Of a stretch of DNA of 30,663 nucleotides, positions 7,824 through 17,200 are shown piece by piece; the stretch's first letter is position 1, and each line of letters opens with the position of its first letter. Under the pieces are notes generated by a model, which made no database searches, was not told the origin of the DNA, and worked only from the letters and a program-made list of their open reading frames with translations. The position numbers and the translations under genes were made by a program. The stretch is from DATLHO01 sp035539855 (lineage in GTDB: Bacteria > Bacteroidota > Ignavibacteria > OLB7), in assembly GCA_035539855.1 (NCBI GenBank), contig DATLHO010000251.1, positions 1 to 30,663 on the forward strand, in the 5' to 3' direction.

Positions 7824-8693
7824 ATGCAGCGTTTGTGGGGTAACGTCATTCTGGTTCTTCTCGCCGCGCTGGTCATCGCCAGCTGTGGTGAAAAGCGCGA
7901 GCGCGGTCGCGGCGCCGACGAGGGCTCGCGCAAGGAGGTCATCACCCAGAAGGGCTCCGATACGATGATTCTCCTGGCCCAGCGCTGGTCCGAGGCCTAT
8001 GCGAAGAAGCACCCCGAGATCCAGGTCCAGGTCACCGGCGGCGGCTCCGGCACCGGAATTTCGGCACTCATCAACGGCACCACCGAGATCGCCAACGCCT
8101 CGCGACCGATGAAGGAGGAGGAGCGCAAGCAGGTTCGCGAGAAGTTCGGTGGCGACGTCGTCGAGATTCCGGTAGCCAAGGACGGCATCGCGATCTACGT
8201 CAACGAGTCGAATCCGCTCGAGCAGATCACGGTCGAGCAGGTCCGCGACATCTACTTCGGCAAGGTAAAGAACTGGAAGGAGGTCGGCGGACCTGACCAG
8301 GACATCATCCTCTACGGTCGCGAGAACAGCTCCGGCACGTACGAGTTCTTCAAGGAGCACGTCCTCGACAAGGGGGATTTCGCGCCGCAGACCCAGACGA
8401 TGCCGGGCACGTCGGCCGTCGTCAACGCGGTCTCGAAGGACAAGGGTGGCATCGGCTACGGCGGCGAGGCGTACACCCAGGGCGTCAAGCAGCTCAAGCT
8501 CTCCGGTGGTGGTGGCGAGGCGGTCGCTCCGACCGAGGAGAACATCCGCTCCGGCGCGTACCCGCTGTCGCGGAACCTGTTCTTCTACCTCAAGAGCGCG
8601 CCGGCCGGCGCGACCAAGGACTACGTCGACTGGGTGCTCGGACCCGAGGGACAGGCCGAGGTGAAGGCGGCAGGGTACTTCCCGCTGAACTGA
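7824..8693 (+). CDS. pstS: Phosphate ABC transporter substrate-binding lipoprotein PstS
   Basis: 289 aa. Start placed at the ATG at 7824 because it gives a typical lipoprotein signal, MQRLWGNVILVLLAALVIASC, with lipidated C21; an upstream in-frame ATG at 7725 would bury it. The mature protein is a PBP-like domain with the phosphate-binding blocks KGSDTMILLAQ (about 45-55), GGGSGTGISALINGTTEIANASR (about 72-95) and GRENSSGTYEFFKEHVL (about 169-185). It ends in the PstS-like YFPLN. Its role is to capture phosphate outside the inner membrane and deliver it to PstCAB. No pstC, pstA, pstB or phoU follows. The gene is closed by a hairpin 33 nt downstream, so it is an orphan here. Molybdate, tungstate or sulfate binding is less likely given the Ser-Gly-Thr phosphate loop. 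Confidence 0.93.
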   Translation: MQRLWGNVILVLLAALVIASCGEKRERGRGADEGSRKEVITQKGSDTMILLAQRWSEAYAKKHPEIQVQVTGGGSGTGISALINGTTEIANASRPMKEEERKQVREKFGGDVVEIPVAKDGIAIYVNESNPLEQITVEQVRDIYFGKVKNWKEVGGPDQDIILYGRENSSGTYEFFKEHVLDKGDFAPQTQTMPGTSAVVNAVSKDKGGIGYGGEAYTQGVKQLKLSGGGGEAVAPTEENIRSGAYPLSRNLFFYLKSAPAGATKDYVDWVLGPEGQAEVKAAGYFPLN

Positions 8694-8725
8694 CGCGCGA
8701 TCCCGACAGTTGATCCCGACAATCT

Positions 8726-8764
8726 CCTGCCACCAGCGGTGCACCGTGCACCACTGGTGGCAGG
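8726..8764. terminator. Bidirectional hairpin terminator between pstS and the kelch gene
   Basis: Two 18-nt arms, cctgccaccagcggtgca at 8726-8743 and tgcaccactggtggcagg at 8747-8764, pair with one non-Watson-Crick position around a 3-nt loop. The palindrome lies 33 nt after the pstS stop and 7 nt after the stop of the oppositely oriented kelch gene, so it can serve both. On the plus strand it is followed by the weak T-rich run attgcttta. Confidence 0.85.
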
Positions 8765-8770
8765 ATTGCT

Positions 8771-10246
8771 TTATCGGCGCACGACGAGCTTCGCCACGGT
8801 CTCACCAGCGGCACCTCGTGCCCGCACGATGTACGCTCCGTTCGCCAGCTCGCCCGGCACGGGCAGCCGGAGCATTCCCGGCTCGAGCCATCTGTCGATC
8901 AGCGTGCGCACCACGCGTCCGTCGGCGCCGAGGAGCTCGACATGGATCATCTCAGGCGCGCGGGTCATGATCAACAGCGCCGGGACGCCGCCGCCGTTGC
9001 CGGTCACTCTGATCCTCGTGCCGCCGTCGCCCCCGCCGTCGATTCCTCCGCTCGGCAACTGGCCGAGCGCGTAGCTGGCCATCGACTCCTCGTCGACCTT
9101 CAGGATCTCGCAGGTCCTCGTGATCGATTCGTTGCCGGTAATGCCTCCCATCACCATGACGAGCTCCTCGAAGCTGTCGCCGCGGCGGCGTTTGAAGGCC
9201 ATGATCGTGTGCTCGGCGCGGACCTGGTTGAGCCTCGGCGCGAAGAGCCATGTCCGTGCGGCCTTGTCGTACCACTCGCACGTTCCGGTCGCGTCGACGC
9301 TGTCCGGACTGTGCCAGATCGCGTCGACGAAGCCGCCGGTGACCAGATACCGATCGTGGGCGAGCATCGCTCCCGCCTGCCATGTGACCGGCAGCCGCAT
9401 CGTATCGATCACCTGCCACTGCGAGTAGCGGGTGTCGAGCATCTCGGCACTCGAGGCCGACGACGTGGGAGCGTTGCGACCGCCGGCGACGAGGACCGTC
9501 GAGTCGGAGAACCGCGCCATCGTGAAGCCCGTGATCCTGCTCTGGGCCATCGGGTCGATCGTCGACCATTCATCACGCGACGGGTCGTAGATATCAGCAC
9601 GGCTCAGGTAGTCCCCGTCCCAGCCGCCGATCCGCCCGCCGGCGACGAGCACCCGCCCGTCGTGCAGCAGCAATGCCTGGTGGTCCATTCGCTTCTGCGG
9701 CAGCGGCGCGGCCGAACGCGATCGCCCGGTCAGCGGATCGTAGATCTCGCTCGACGCCAGGAAGACGTCGCCCCGGGCTTCGTTGAAGCCACCGGTGACG
9801 AGGATCGTGCCGTCGGGAAGGAGCGTAGCGGTGTGGTTCTGCCGGCCCGTCAGGAGCGAGCCACCATCCGACCAGGCGTTGCTCGTCGGATCAAAGATCT
9901 CGACGCTCGCGGTCACGCGGTTCGACTGGTTGTCCTGGGTGTTGCCACCGATCACCACGACTCGTCCGTCGGCGAGGGTCGTGGCGGTATGTCGCTCCCT
10001 CGGGATCGACATCGATGGTCCAGGCGACCAGCGGAGCATCGCGATCTCGAAGAGCTCGCAGGACGCGACCGCCCGGTGCCGCTCGTTGGTGCCGCCGGCG
10101 ACGAGCACGCGGGCTCCGTCGATGAGCGTCGCGGTATGCATGCGGCGGGGTGTCGCCATCGAATCGACGTACTGCCATTGCTGGGCGCCGGCGACAGCGG
10201 CGAACAGCAGCATGCCCAACGCGCAAGTGGTCACGGAACGGATCAT
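8771..10246 (-). CDS. Secreted kelch-repeat beta-propeller protein with T9SS-like C-terminal domain
   Basis: 491 aa. The signal peptide ends at AGA-QQ (residue 21). Residues about 25-390 contain five to six kelch repeats with the pattern of R/H-T-A-T-L-x-DG-x-VLVAGG followed by an aromatic YDP/FDP turn (for example HTATLIDGARVLVAGG, HTATTLADGRVVVIGG, HTATLLPDGTILVTGG, HQALLLHDGRVLVAGG). These would form one beta propeller used for binding. A Gly-rich hinge near residue 405 (GGIDGGGDGGT) leads to a C-terminal beta domain (about 415-491) ending ANGAYIVRARGAAGETVAKLVVRR, consistent with a T9SS sorting domain. The protein is therefore probably exported across the outer membrane and attached at the surface. 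No catalytic residues are recognisable. The gene is monocistronic: a bidirectional hairpin lies just after the stop, and the upstream gene has its own terminator. Confidence 0.88.
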   Translation of the reverse strand: MIRSVTTCALGMLLFAAVAGAQQWQYVDSMATPRRMHTATLIDGARVLVAGGTNERHRAVASCELFEIAMLRWSPGPSMSIPRERHTATTLADGRVVVIGGNTQDNQSNRVTASVEIFDPTSNAWSDGGSLLTGRQNHTATLLPDGTILVTGGFNEARGDVFLASSEIYDPLTGRSRSAAPLPQKRMDHQALLLHDGRVLVAGGRIGGWDGDYLSRADIYDPSRDEWSTIDPMAQSRITGFTMARFSDSTVLVAGGRNAPTSSASSAEMLDTRYSQWQVIDTMRLPVTWQAGAMLAHDRYLVTGGFVDAIWHSPDSVDATGTCEWYDKAARTWLFAPRLNQVRAEHTIMAFKRRRGDSFEELVMVMGGITGNESITRTCEILKVDEESMASYALGQLPSGGIDGGGDGGTRIRVTGNGGGVPALLIMTRAPEMIHVELLGADGRVVRTLIDRWLEPGMLRLPVPGELANGAYIVRARGAAGETVAKLVVRR

Positions 10247-10366
10247 GGCGGCCTCGGTACAGTGGGGATTTGTCTGTCAGAGAAATGACCCTTCGCACCG
10301 CGGGAGGTTACCGAGGCGACGCCACCCGCCGGTGCGTGATCGGCAAACAGGATCGCGGACAAACAG

Positions 10367-10406
10367 GGAAGGCCCGATCGGACACTATGGTCCGACCGGG
10401 CCTTCC
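10367..10406 (-). terminator. Hairpin terminator for the 96-aa gene
   Basis: Arms at 10367-10383 and 10390-10406 are complementary over 17 positions around a 6-nt loop. The single mismatch is A-C on the plus strand but G-U on the minus-strand transcript, and the minus strand runs next into cctgtttgtcc. Both facts favour a minus-strand terminator, 19 nt past the stop of the 10425-10715 gene. Confidence 0.8.
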
Positions 10407-10424
10407 TCGTGTGCGATCGGCGCC

Positions 10425-10715
10425 CTAGACGCCCTGCTTGCGCAGCTTCTCGCAGAGATGTTTTGGGACGCGTCCGCGGCGCATGAGCTTCCGCGCGGTG
10501 TCCTCCCGGATCATGTATCGCCCGACCATGATCGTGCTGGCGAGACGAAGGACCTCGGGATCCTCACCTTCCAGCGTTCGCTGTATGTCGGGCCAGTTCT
10601 GCTCTGTGATTTCCATCGCGAGTCCGGCGTTCCGTAGAAAGTGTGTTCGTGGCTTCGGTACGTCCCCGACGATCGATGGCTCGAGGGCCGGGCGGGAAGT
10701 GACGGTGCGTGTCAT
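10425..10715 (-). CDS. Small uncharacterised protein (96 aa)
   Basis: I do not recognise this gene. The ATG at 10715 has an AAGG about 6 nt upstream; a shorter form from the ATG at 10616 (MEITEQNWPD) is possible. The protein is soluble, without signal peptide or membrane segment, and basic at the C-terminus. Its second half is predicted helical: ITEQNWPDIQRTLEGEDPEVLRLASTIMVG, then REDTARKLMRRGRVPKHLCEKLRKQGV. A terminator directly after the stop and a separate upstream spacer support a real monocistronic gene. No function is assigned; a small regulator or adaptor would fit the size and charge but is only a guess. Confidence 0.6.
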   Translation of the reverse strand: MTRTVTSRPALEPSIVGDVPKPRTHFLRNAGLAMEITEQNWPDIQRTLEGEDPEVLRLASTIMVGRYMIREDTARKLMRRGRVPKHLCEKLRKQGV

Positions 10716-11026
10716 CCGCGCCTTGGACCAGGCGCCGGATGGTGAATTCTTGGCCGCAAGCTATCGAACCTGCGTGACCCATTGATGACAGACACGGAAA
10801 CCATTGACATGTTTCGTCGCCGGACCGCACTATCTGGGACAACATTACGCTCGGAACCGTGGCTGCGCAGCGACAATCCGCGACGGTCGCGGAAATTTAC
10901 CCTTTCGCCGGAGCCTCGACGGTGGCCCGCGGTTCCCCGCGATGGCCGTATTATTGCCCGCTCCGGATCACGCCGACGGGCAGTCCCCGCGACGGCGTGT
11001 CGCACTGCGACCACGAAACCAGAACC
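10716..11026. promoter_or_regulatory. Divergent intergenic region with candidate promoters for the phosphofructokinase gene
   Basis: 311 nt between two divergently read genes, without a credible gene. A perfect TTGACA at 10804-10809 is followed 18 nt later by CACTAT (10828-10833), a poor -10 match. A second candidate is TATTATTG at 10949-10956, 70 nt before the phosphofructokinase start, matching the TA-N2/3-TTG boxes elsewhere in the window. Neither is proven. No RNA gene or riboswitch was recognised. Confidence 0.35.
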
Positions 11027-12031
11027 ATGAAGATTGCGATCCTGACCGGTGGCGGCGACTGCCCCGGGATGAATGCGTTCGTGCGCTCCGCCGTACGCTC
11101 GGCGCTCCACGTGCTTCCCGACAGCAGAGTCTTCGGAGTGCTCGACGGATGGGTCGGCCTGCTGGAGCCGAAGTACCGACCGCTGACCAACATCGACACC
11201 GCCGGCATCAACCGGCTCGGCGGCACGATCCTCGGCACGATGCGGGCGCCGGAGCTGGCGCACAACCGGGAGCTGCAGGACAGGCTCGTGCGAAACTTCC
11301 TCGAGGCTGGCTTCGACGCCCTGCTGGTCTGCGGCGGCAACGGCAGCCTTCGCGCGGCCAGCACGCTCGACCGCCTGCTGCGCGAGAACGGCTCCGAGCG
11401 ATCGATCCTCTTCACGCCGGCCTCGATCGACAACGACGTCGCGAACACCCTGGGCACCGCCCTCGGATTCTACTCGGCGCTGACGCGAAGTCTCGAGATG
11501 ATGGAGTGGATTCGTGACACCGCCTCGGCGCACCGCCGAGTCTACCTCATCGGATCGATGGGCCGCAGCTCCGCCTACCTGCCGTTCTACGCGGGCATCG
11601 CTTCCGGCGCCGAGTACGTGATCCGTCCGAGCGAGCGGGTGAACTTCGAGGCGATCGCCGACATGGTCGAGGCGCGCGACCGCGACACGCGCATCATCGT
11701 CAGCGAGGCCTACCCGAAGTCGCTCGAGTCGATCCGCGCGATCCTCTCGGACTCACTCGAGCGGCGCGACAGCCGGCACGAGATCCGGACCGTCGACATG
11801 GGCTACTTCCAGCGCGGCGGCGAGGCAACCGTCGCCGACGTGATCCGCGCGAACTGGATCGCCTTCCACATGGTGCAGTGCATTCGAGAGCAGGCGGGCA
11901 GTGGGTTCTTCGGAGCCTTCCACGTCGGCGGACCGCCGAACCGCGTCCCGCTCGAGGACGCTCTGAAGCCCTCGGCCAACCACGACGACATCCCCCGGCA
12001 GATGATCGAAATGGCGCTCGCGCTGCGGTAG
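11027..12031 (+). CDS. pfkA: ATP-type 6-phosphofructokinase family protein, atypical active site
   Basis: 334 aa from the ATG at 11027, which places the first beta strand (MKIAILTGGGDCPGMN) at the N-terminus as in the family. PFK phosphorylates fructose 6-phosphate in glycolysis. Conserved blocks are GGDCPGMN (9-16), GGTILGTMRAPE with the phosphate-binding Arg (R73), SIDND with catalytic D135 and D137, HRR and MGR (R171, R180), SEAYP (E227) and GYFQRGGEAT (R263). Odd features: the Mg/ATP loop, normally GGDGS, reads GGNGS (N105 replaces the metal-binding Asp); PGTIDND reads PASIDND; and the His of GHIQRGG is Tyr (Y260). The Gly after N105 is the ATP-type residue, not the Asp of pyrophosphate enzymes. 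It could be a slow or regulatory homologue, or use a different phosphoryl donor. It is monocistronic and converges on the OmpA gene across a tandem repeat. Confidence 0.85.
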   Translation: MKIAILTGGGDCPGMNAFVRSAVRSALHVLPDSRVFGVLDGWVGLLEPKYRPLTNIDTAGINRLGGTILGTMRAPELAHNRELQDRLVRNFLEAGFDALLVCGGNGSLRAASTLDRLLRENGSERSILFTPASIDNDVANTLGTALGFYSALTRSLEMMEWIRDTASAHRRVYLIGSMGRSSAYLPFYAGIASGAEYVIRPSERVNFEAIADMVEARDRDTRIIVSEAYPKSLESIRAILSDSLERRDSRHEIRTVDMGYFQRGGEATVADVIRANWIAFHMVQCIREQAGSGFFGAFHVGGPPNRVPLEDALKPSANHDDIPRQMIEMALALR

Positions 12032-12045
12032 CTCGCTTCGCTCGC

Positions 12046-12120
12046 GGGGACTGGCCGGTGGCCAGGGACAGGCCTTCGGCCAGGGGACAGGCCCTTGGCC
12101 AGGGGACAGGCCTGCGGCCA
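12046..12120. repeat. Four tandem units of a 19-nt GC-rich repeat between convergent genes
   Basis: Units lie at 12046-12064, 12065-12082, 12083-12101 and 12102-12120, with consensus close to ggggacaggccnncggcca (18 or 19 nt). The last three are nearly identical and the first is degenerate. Each holds GGCC-N2/3-GGCC, able to form a small hairpin. The array fills almost all the 96 nt between the phosphofructokinase stop and the OmpA stop. It has no T-tract and is not a typical terminator, though it may act in ending converging transcripts. Confidence 0.8.
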
Positions 12121-12127
12121 GGGGGCG

Positions 12128-14197
12128 TCAGCGGCCGGGTTCGATTCTTGTCATCACCGTTACGTCTACTGTTCTTGATAGGAAGCGGCCTTCGGGGAGG
12201 TCGTTGTCGAACATTTCCGTGTTTTCGCCGGCTCCGCGGGCTTTCGTTTCGGGTACGCCCAGGGCTTGTGCCGTTGAGAGGGCGCGGTTTCGGGAGAGCT
12301 CGAGGTTGTGGTCGGCCATGCCGAGGCGGTCGGTGTAGCCGACGATCTCGACCTGCGACGTTGGTCGGATGCGGCCGCGGATGATGTCGGCGATCATTCG
12401 GTTGACCGGCGAGAGTACTGCGCGGTCGAACTCGAACGTGATGAGGTTGTAGCGCTCGTAGGAGATATCCCCGAGTCGCTCTTCACGCTTGCGCTGGATC
12501 GTCACCTGCTCGACGCGGGCCTCGTCGGTCGAGCTCATGCTCCGGCCGCGCTCGTCGAACTGTTCGTAGGTCGCGATGATCTTCTCGCTCGTCAGCGGTA
12601 TGCGCGACGGATCGTCGAGCAGGTTGAAGTCGATCGCCGGCTGCGGCGTGCCCGATCCCTCGAGCGCGCCGAGCGTTCTGGCGCCCTGCGTGATCGCGAT
12701 CTTCCAGCGGCCCGGTCCGGCGTCGACCGTCTGCGTGCCGCGAAGGCGCAGGATCGGCGGATCGATCGTGCGGATCGTGTCGGTCGTCGTGACCGGAGCG
12801 AGCATCTCGATGCGATTCGATGTCACCTCGACGCGGCGGTTCTCCTGAACTCCGTCGGCGGAGTCGGGGTTCGAGGGGACCGACGGCAGGTTCCGCGCCT
12901 CGACCGCGATGCGCTTCGTGTCGATGCCCCAGGCGCGCACGAGATAGTCGCGCACGGCCTCCGCGCGCCGGCGCGAGAGCTCGACGTTGCCCTGCTCGGG
13001 GCCGACGTTGGCGTTGGTGCCGGTCAGCGTGATGCGCGCATCCGGGTACTGCACGAGGCGGGATCCGAGCACGTTGAGGCTCTGGTAGTACACTTCGAGC
13101 TTGCTCTTGTCGTGCAGCTCGGCGGTGTTGAATCGGCGCTGGGCGTCGTCGAGGTAGACCGTGTAGCGCGACGGGATCTCGCTCGAGCCCTCCTCGAAGA
13201 AGATGTAGTTCAGGAACGCGCGCGTCTCGGTGTTGATGAACTCCTCGACGCGGATCGGAACGTTCTGATGCTCGACGCCGTCGGAGCTGACGCTGACCAT
13301 GTCGAGCGCCGCGGCGAGCCTCGGCTCCTGCGGCGGCGGAATGACCACCACGGGCGGCGCGACCGGCACGGGCAGAGAGTACTTGATCGAGAGGCCGAGC
13401 CGGAGCTGGTGCGCCTTCCAGTCCATGTCCGTGCGCACGTCGGTGAACGCGTACGAGTACGCGAGCTCGGGCACGAGCAGCAGCGTCTGCTGCGCGTTCA
13501 TCGGCAGCTCGTAGTCGACGCCGATGAGCGCGCCGACACGCAGCGCCGTATTCTGCAGCTCGCCGGAGTAGGAGTTGCGTACGCGCGTGTTCTCGTTGTT
13601 CGGTCCGATGAACACCAGCCCGGCGGGGCTGAGGGCCTCCTCCTCTTGAAAGAGATTCGTCGAGATCGGCGACGACAGCTCGGGTCCGATCCTGAACGTC
13701 ACCGGCACGTCGAACGGGCGGATGCCGAGCGTGACGTCGGCGCCGATCATCCGCAGCGCGACGTCGAACGAGTAGCCGCTGGCGGCCGGGACCGGCTCGT
13801 TGGTGACCCTGTCGTTGACCGGGCCGATGTCGGCTTCGGTCGTCTCGTCGGCGCTCAGCGGATCGAACGCACCGCGCACCATCACCGAAAAGATCTCCGT
13901 CAACGGCAGCTCGACGAGCACGCCGCCGCCGACACCGAATCCGGTGCCGCCGGTGAAGCGTCCGTTGTCGTGCTCCAGGCACGTCGGCGCCTCGGGCGCG
14001 CCGGTATGGTCACCGGAGTGGAGGTTGAGGCCGCCGAAGCCGTAGAGTCCGATGCGAGGACGCATCCGCTGCAGCGCGAGCGTATCGGCCGAGGGAGCGG
14101 CCGGCTGCGCCGCCACAGGGGCGCAGGCGAGCGCCAGTCCGAGCGCGGCAAGCAGTGCCGACGCGGCGTGTCGAATCGGTCGCGAGCGATCGATCAT
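12128..14197 (-). CDS. Outer-membrane OmpA-family protein with two OmpA domains
   Basis: 689 aa. The signal peptide ends near AAQ (residue 31). Residues about 45-275 alternate as beta strands (GLYGFGGLNLHSGDH, GFGVGGGVLVELPL, ALRVGALIGVDYELPM, LVPELAYSYAF) and probably form a porin-like barrel or adhesin-like beta domain. A proline-rich linker follows (about 276-293; PVAPPVVVIPPPQEP). Two peptidoglycan-binding OmpA-like segments follow. The first (about 389-450; ARITLTGTNANVG, ELSRRRAEAVRDYL) has lost the usual Asp-x-Gly chemistry. The second (about 600-680; FEFDRAVLSP, VEIVGYTDRLGMADHNLELS) is canonical, with the TD and R positions that bind diaminopimelate. The protein would link the outer membrane to the cell wall. 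It lies 49 nt downstream of the giant ASH-repeat gene on the same strand, so the two are probably one transcript. Confidence 0.9.
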   Translation of the reverse strand: MIDRSRPIRHAASALLAALGLALACAPVAAQPAAPSADTLALQRMRPRIGLYGFGGLNLHSGDHTGAPEAPTCLEHDNGRFTGGTGFGVGGGVLVELPLTEIFSVMVRGAFDPLSADETTEADIGPVNDRVTNEPVPAASGYSFDVALRMIGADVTLGIRPFDVPVTFRIGPELSSPISTNLFQEEEALSPAGLVFIGPNNENTRVRNSYSGELQNTALRVGALIGVDYELPMNAQQTLLLVPELAYSYAFTDVRTDMDWKAHQLRLGLSIKYSLPVPVAPPVVVIPPPQEPRLAAALDMVSVSSDGVEHQNVPIRVEEFINTETRAFLNYIFFEEGSSEIPSRYTVYLDDAQRRFNTAELHDKSKLEVYYQSLNVLGSRLVQYPDARITLTGTNANVGPEQGNVELSRRRAEAVRDYLVRAWGIDTKRIAVEARNLPSVPSNPDSADGVQENRRVEVTSNRIEMLAPVTTTDTIRTIDPPILRLRGTQTVDAGPGRWKIAITQGARTLGALEGSGTPQPAIDFNLLDDPSRIPLTSEKIIATYEQFDERGRSMSSTDEARVEQVTIQRKREERLGDISYERYNLITFEFDRAVLSPVNRMIADIIRGRIRPTSQVEIVGYTDRLGMADHNLELSRNRALSTAQALGVPETKARGAGENTEMFDNDLPEGRFLSRTVDVTVMTRIEPGR

Positions 14198-14246
14198 CGT
14201 ATGGTTCGTGTTGTGCCCGGTTGTCTCAATTACGTCGTCTGCTCCG

Positions 14247-17200
14247 CTACTTCACGAGCACGGCGCGCTGGATGCTCCGCTGCGTCGGCGTCAGCAGCTC
14301 GAGGTAGTACACGCCGGAGGGAAGATCCCCCGCGTCCCAAGTGCGCGTGTGCACGCCGACCGGCAGGCGCTCCGACTCGATGAGCCGTTGGACGAGCCGG
14401 CCGCCGGCGTCGCTGACCTGCAGCGTCGTCGGTCCCGACTCGCTCGTCTCGAAGACGACCTCGGTCGAGGGGTTGAAGGGATTCGGGCTGACGGCCTTGA
14501 TTCCCGCCGCGCCGGTGATGCGCACGAGGCGGTTGATGCCGACCTCGCAGTAGCCGATGAGCGTGAACAGTCCGTCGTCGGTGACCGTCAGCACCTGGCC
14601 GTCGGTGAAGAACAGCGTGTCGATGGCGATCGGCGTCGTCAGGCGATCGCCGAGCATGACGGTTGCGTCGAGCCATGCGATCGTATCCGGCGCGGCCGGC
14701 ATCGGATCGTTCGAGACCTCGATCGTCACCACGCGGTCGTCGCCGTCGATCGTCTGCGAGATGATCGAGCCGGCGGCGACCGACAGTCCCGTGACCGGCT
14801 TCGGCAGCGCCTCGTTGCCCGAGCGCACACGGCGCGGGTACAGCAGGTTGCGATTGAACCGCAGCGTCGCGCGGAACGTCGTCGCCTCGGCCTCGTTGAG
14901 CAGCGTGCCTCTCTCGAGGATGATCGGGATCGAGACGAGATCGCCGGGCGCTCCCTCGAGCGAATCGGGGATGACCACCGCCGCTGAGCCGATGGCAATG
15001 ATGCGGCCCCGGCCGGTGATCGGGATCACTGTGCTGTCCGCGCACGGCTCATCGTAGTAGGCGATGAGCGTTCCCGGCGCGTCGTTCGAATCGACCGGTG
15101 TGAACTCGACCGTCACGTCGATCGAGCCGGGCGACGGCGGGATCGTGATCGGTCCGAGCGGTGAGACGATCCGGTACGGTCCGCTGATCGTCAGCCGCCC
15201 GCGCAGCGGCGCGTCGGTGCGGTTGTACAGCGTGAGGGTCTGCGGCGCGCTCGTGGTGCCGACGTCGACCTGACCAAAGTCCAGCGCCGCCGGCATCTGG
15301 ATCGCCTGGCGACGCCGCTCGCCGACCAGGCGCACGGTGATGTCACGGCGGTTCGGATCGTCGGAGCGGACGATGACGTCGGCGGTCTGCAGTCCATCGG
15401 CCGGCGCGAGCGCCGGATCGAATCGGTACGTCACGAGCACGGGCGTGCTGCGCGGCGCGAGTACGATCGGGAAGGTCGTCGGCGTCACCTGGATGAACGC
15501 CGGCGACGTTGGCTGCGTGATGTCGGAGATCGTCACGGTCGCGGTGCCGGTGTTCTCGATGCGCAGCACGAGCGAGGAATCCTGACAGACGAAGTGCGAG
15601 CCGAAATCGAGCGACCCGGTCACGACGAGGTTCGCGAGAATGCCCTCGCCGGTCAGCGGCACGCAGATCGTGTCGAGGCACGGCGACTCGATCACCCAGC
15701 AGAGCTCGGCGGAGTAGGTCTGCTGCGCCGCCGGAGTGAACGTCACTTCGACGGTCGTCAGCTCGTTGGGCGCGAGCGTCGCCGGCAGCGAGCGGCGCGT
15801 GATCGCGAACGAGCTGCCGGTCTGACGGATGAACACGTCGCGCACGACGCTGCGGATGTCGTTGGTCGTCGTGCTGTCGAAGCGCAGGAACGTCGTCCCC
15901 GCGACGCCGACGCCGACGTTCGACTGCCCGAACGCGATCGGCGCGCTCGTGTAGCTGAGTCCGGTCCGGCGACCGATGACCGGGATCCGGTACTCGACGT
16001 CGCAGATCTCGTTGGTGACGATCAGCGTGTCGAAGAAGTCGCCGCTGCCGGTCGTCTCGAAGCGCACCGTGAGCGTGACCTCGCCGCCGCCGTTGATCGT
16101 GAAGGCCGGTCGCGGCGTCACCGTGAACGCGCTGCCGTCGACGAGCCGCACGCCGACCTGCTCGGTCATCGTGCCGAGCGAGCGGACGCGGAAGCGGATC
16201 TCGCGTCCGGCGTCGCAGCCGAAGAGGCTTCCGAAATCCACCGGTGGCACGATCGCGTTGCCGGCGCTGTCGAGCACCTCGATCGCCGAGCGCTCGCGGA
16301 TGCGGCGCACCGTGATGTCCATCTGCGCCTGGTCGGGATCCTGGCTCGTCGTCAGCACGCGGATCGTCTCGGTGCCGCTGGTGCCGGGCATCCATCGCAC
16401 GGTGATCAGAATCGTGTCGCCGCCGGCGAGCACCGTCGGGTAGCTCGCCCGCGACGTCGTCACCGTGACCTCGCCGCCGAGCGGCGCGATGCTGTTGATC
16501 GTCTCCGGCGCCAGCCCCGCGTTGACGAGCGTGAGCGTGTCGACTTCCTCCGGAGCCGGATCGGCGCACGGCTCGGCGCGCAGCTCGAGCTCGGTGCGCG
16601 ACAGGCGCAGCAGCGAGGTGATCGCCGTGCCGCTGATCGGAATGCAGACCGTGTCCGGACAGACGCCGTCGAAGACGACGCACATCATCGTTCCCGGCGC
16701 GATGCGTCCGGGCGCCGTCGGCGCGTAGGTGACCTGTCCGGGGATCGAGACCGTCGGAGGCAGTGCCTGTCCGATGACGTTCGGCGCGGTCAGCGCGGGA
16801 TCCGGCGGTACGAAGTAGACGTTGGAGATCGTCCCGCGGGCGGTGCCGTTGTTGGCGATCGTCACCGCCTGCGAGGCGGTGGTGCCGACGGCGACCTGGC
16901 CGAAGTCGATCGGCTGCGGGTTGACCGCGATCGACGCGCGCACGGCCGTGCCGGTGACCGTGAAGAGCACCGTGTCGCACGGGTCGACGACGATGCGATA
17001 CTGCCGCGAGAACGTGCCCTCGGCGGTCGGCGCGAAGCGCACCGTGATCGGCACGCGGGCGTTGGCGAGGATGCGCGGCGCGGTCGGCGTCGGCGTCGTG
17101 GGCGAGAGAATCGTGAACGGTCCGGCGCCGAGCGGCTCGATCGCGAGGATGCGCGCGGTCGTGTCGCCGGTCCAGAGGAAGTCGAGCGAGCGCGTCGTGT

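Noticed and set aside
12046..12120. CRISPR array
   Set aside because: The units are directly adjacent with no spacers, and no cas gene is near.
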